Shown here: piece after piece, positions 63,112 through 64,000 of the stretch
Position numbering within the stretch: the first letter of the stretch is position 1
Layout: each line of letters starts with the position of its first letter
Origin: Candidatus Hydrogenedentota bacterium
GTDB taxonomy: Bacteria > Hydrogenedentota > Hydrogenedentia > Hydrogenedentales > SLHB01
Assembly: GCA_013359265.1 (NCBI GenBank)
Contig: JABWCD010000001.1
Span: forward strand, 229,000-292,999
DNA length: 64,000 nt
Direction of reading: 5' to 3'
Made by a program: the position numbers and the translations under genes
The notes under the pieces: model-generated
Databases searched by the model: none
Told to the model about the DNA's origin: nothing
The model's input: only the letters and a program-made list of their open reading frames with translations

Positions 63112-63351
63112 TTAGGTAGCGAGCAAGCATTCGACCTCTATGTCTTCGTCGACCTGTGACCAGTGGATGCCAATGCCGTCTCCGATCAGTTCCCATTGCG
63201 CCCTTTGTACCGGCGTTGCGTGAAGGAGCCGCGGAAACCACTGAAGCGGGGCGGAGATTTCTCGCCCGTCGGCCAGAACGACTCGAATTGCGTCATCGGT
63301 AAACGAAACGTCCACTGCAAGTGGCTCAACTTTCTCTGCCAAAGTGCTCAT
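63112..63351 (-). CDS. DUF2442 protein
   Basis: A 79-residue protein with the DUF2442 pattern VDVSFTDDAIRVVLADGREISAPLQWFPRLLHATPVQRAQWELIGDGIGIHWSQVDEDI. DUF2442 genes very often follow a DUF4160 gene, as here, with a 26-base overlap. The pair is suspected to act as a toxin-antitoxin-like module but no function is proven. Confidence 0.88.
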   Translation of the reverse strand: MSTLAEKVEPLAVDVSFTDDAIRVVLADGREISAPLQWFPRLLHATPVQRAQWELIGDGIGIHWSQVDEDIEVECLLAT

Positions 63352-63571
63352 GCCATTTCCTTTCGATAATAGCGCGATTGTTTTCGAGTATCTGCGCGAT
63401 CTCGTTCAATTCGTACGCTCGGAAATTTCGCGACCGTGCAAGTTCCAAAGGCTGCATCCAGTATTTAGCGTGCGCCCGCCCCTTTGCAACATGAACGTGA
63501 ACGGGCTCTCCCCGATCCAAACTGAAGAAGAAGACTCGGTAGCCCCGAATATCGTGGATGACTGTCGGCAC
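63326..63571 (-). CDS. DUF4160 protein
   Basis: An 81-residue protein with the DUF4160 signature YRVFFFSLDRGEPVHVHVAKGRAHAKYWMQPLELARS, then NEIAQILENNRAIIERKWHEHF. It is the upstream partner of the overlapping DUF2442 gene and lies 20 bases after the sulfatase fragment, all on the minus strand. Confidence 0.88.
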   Translation of the reverse strand: MPTVIHDIRGYRVFFFSLDRGEPVHVHVAKGRAHAKYWMQPLELARSRNFRAYELNEIAQILENNRAIIERKWHEHFGRES

Positions 63572-63591
63572 GGGAGCAGCTTCCTTTCTCT

Positions 63592-64000
63592 CTACTGCGG
63601 TTTTTTATCCGATGCCTGCTTCATCGGCCAGTGCTCGTTCGGCGTGCGCACGTTCGCCAGAAACGCTTCGATTTTCGCGATGATGTCCGGCTGATCTGCC
63701 GCGACGTTTCTGGTTTCGCCGATGTCGGTGGCGAGGTCGTAGAGTTCGAGCGGCGCGCCTTGCGCCAGCCGCACCGCCTTCCAGTTTCCCATGCGGACGG
63801 CCTGTTTCGATCCCTGCTCGTGGAACTCCCAATAGAAAAATTCGTGTTGGGGTTGCGCCGCTTCGCCGCCGGTGGCCATGGACAGAAGCGTCGGCGCGAT
63901 CGAAATCCCATCGTTTCCCGTTGGCGCTTCGACCCCGGCGATCTCGCATAGCGTCGGCAACACGTCCCAGAACGCCCACGGCAGATTGCTCACGCGCTCC
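63592..64000 (-). CDS. C-terminal part of a sulfatase (cut by the right edge)
   Basis: The visible 135 residues carry the sulfatase C-terminal features DVLPTLCEIAGVEAPTGNDGISIAPTLL, FYWEFHEQGSKQAVRMGNWKAVRL and LELYDLATDIGETRNVAADQPDIIAKIEAFL. The catalytic N-terminus with the formylglycine motif lies beyond the window. The frame is open to position 64000, so the true start is outside. It is a different sulfatase from the one at 18072. Confidence 0.88.
   Translation of the reverse strand, partial: ERVSNLPWAFWDVLPTLCEIAGVEAPTGNDGISIAPTLLSMATGGEAAQPQHEFFYWEFHEQGSKQAVRMGNWKAVRLAQGAPLELYDLATDIGETRNVAADQPDIIAKIEAFLANVRTPNEHWPMKQASDKKPQ

Noticed and set aside
62902-63159. An 85-codon plus-strand frame before the DUF2442 gene
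   Set aside because: It overlaps the DUF2442 gene antisense, lacks a convincing ribosome-binding site and has no recognisable features.

Overview
The window is high-GC, densely coded DNA from a bacterium. Its gene content points to the Planctomycetes/Verrucomicrobia-like world, possibly Candidatus Hydrogenedentota. The signs are two PSCyt/DUF1549/DUF1553 cytochrome-domain proteins, two DUF1501 proteins, a PVC-type haem-binding dehydrogenase, two Tat- or envelope-type sulfatases, DUF1080 and DUF2961 (GH172) proteins, and a Gram-negative envelope (lipid A-type sugar transfer, PilM/PilN, OmpA domain). The phylum is an inference from family content; no rRNA or tRNA gene was found.

Layout. 1-1.8 kb: end of a pilMN type IV pilus operon with a recognisable promoter. 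2.6-5.7 kb: a TPR/thioredoxin-like membrane protein, a secreted lysyl oxidase and a membrane protein. 5.8-9.2 kb: a lipid-linked sugar transfer operon (GT2, tandem LAB_N, ArnT-like). 9.3-13.4 kb: a tightly packed operon of M20 dipeptidase, YeiH-like exporter, small membrane protein and NagA. 13.4-14.4 kb: a non-coding island made of several short repeat families. 14.4-32.2 kb: a catabolic and envelope region with a ferritin-like protein, GH172, DUF1080, sulfatase, PSCyt/DUF1553, a toxin-antitoxin pair, DUF1501, a giant deacetylase/dehydrogenase/cytochrome fusion and a glycoside-hydrolase-like protein. 32.3-42.5 kb: MFS transporter, a second DUF1501 coupled to a second toxin-antitoxin pair, an MsbA-like exporter, a TPM-domain protein and a second PSCyt/DUF1553 protein.

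42.6-50.0 kb is the most unusual part. It is a six-gene run of PspA, an anchored substrate-binding protein fused to an OmpA domain, an ABC permease with a split EAA loop, its ATPase, a two-TM coiled-coil protein and a two-domain AAA+ ATPase. It looks like a PspA-linked, peptidoglycan-tethered ABC transport or envelope-maintenance machine of unknown substrate. 50.1-57.8 kb is a complete ectoine/hydroxyectoine locus: MarR regulator, ectABCD, ehuBCDA uptake transporter and a methyltransferase, with a good sigma-70 promoter before ectA and a hairpin terminator at the end. 57.9-60.9 kb holds a PPi-type phosphofructokinase and two uncharacterised proteins. 61.1-64 kb holds a secreted ADP-ribosylglycohydrolase-family protein, a DUF4160/DUF2442 pair and the C-terminus of another sulfatase.

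Together the genes suggest a free-living polymer degrader that works on sulfated and amino-sugar-containing glycans, copes with osmotic and envelope stress, and makes or scavenges compatible solutes.
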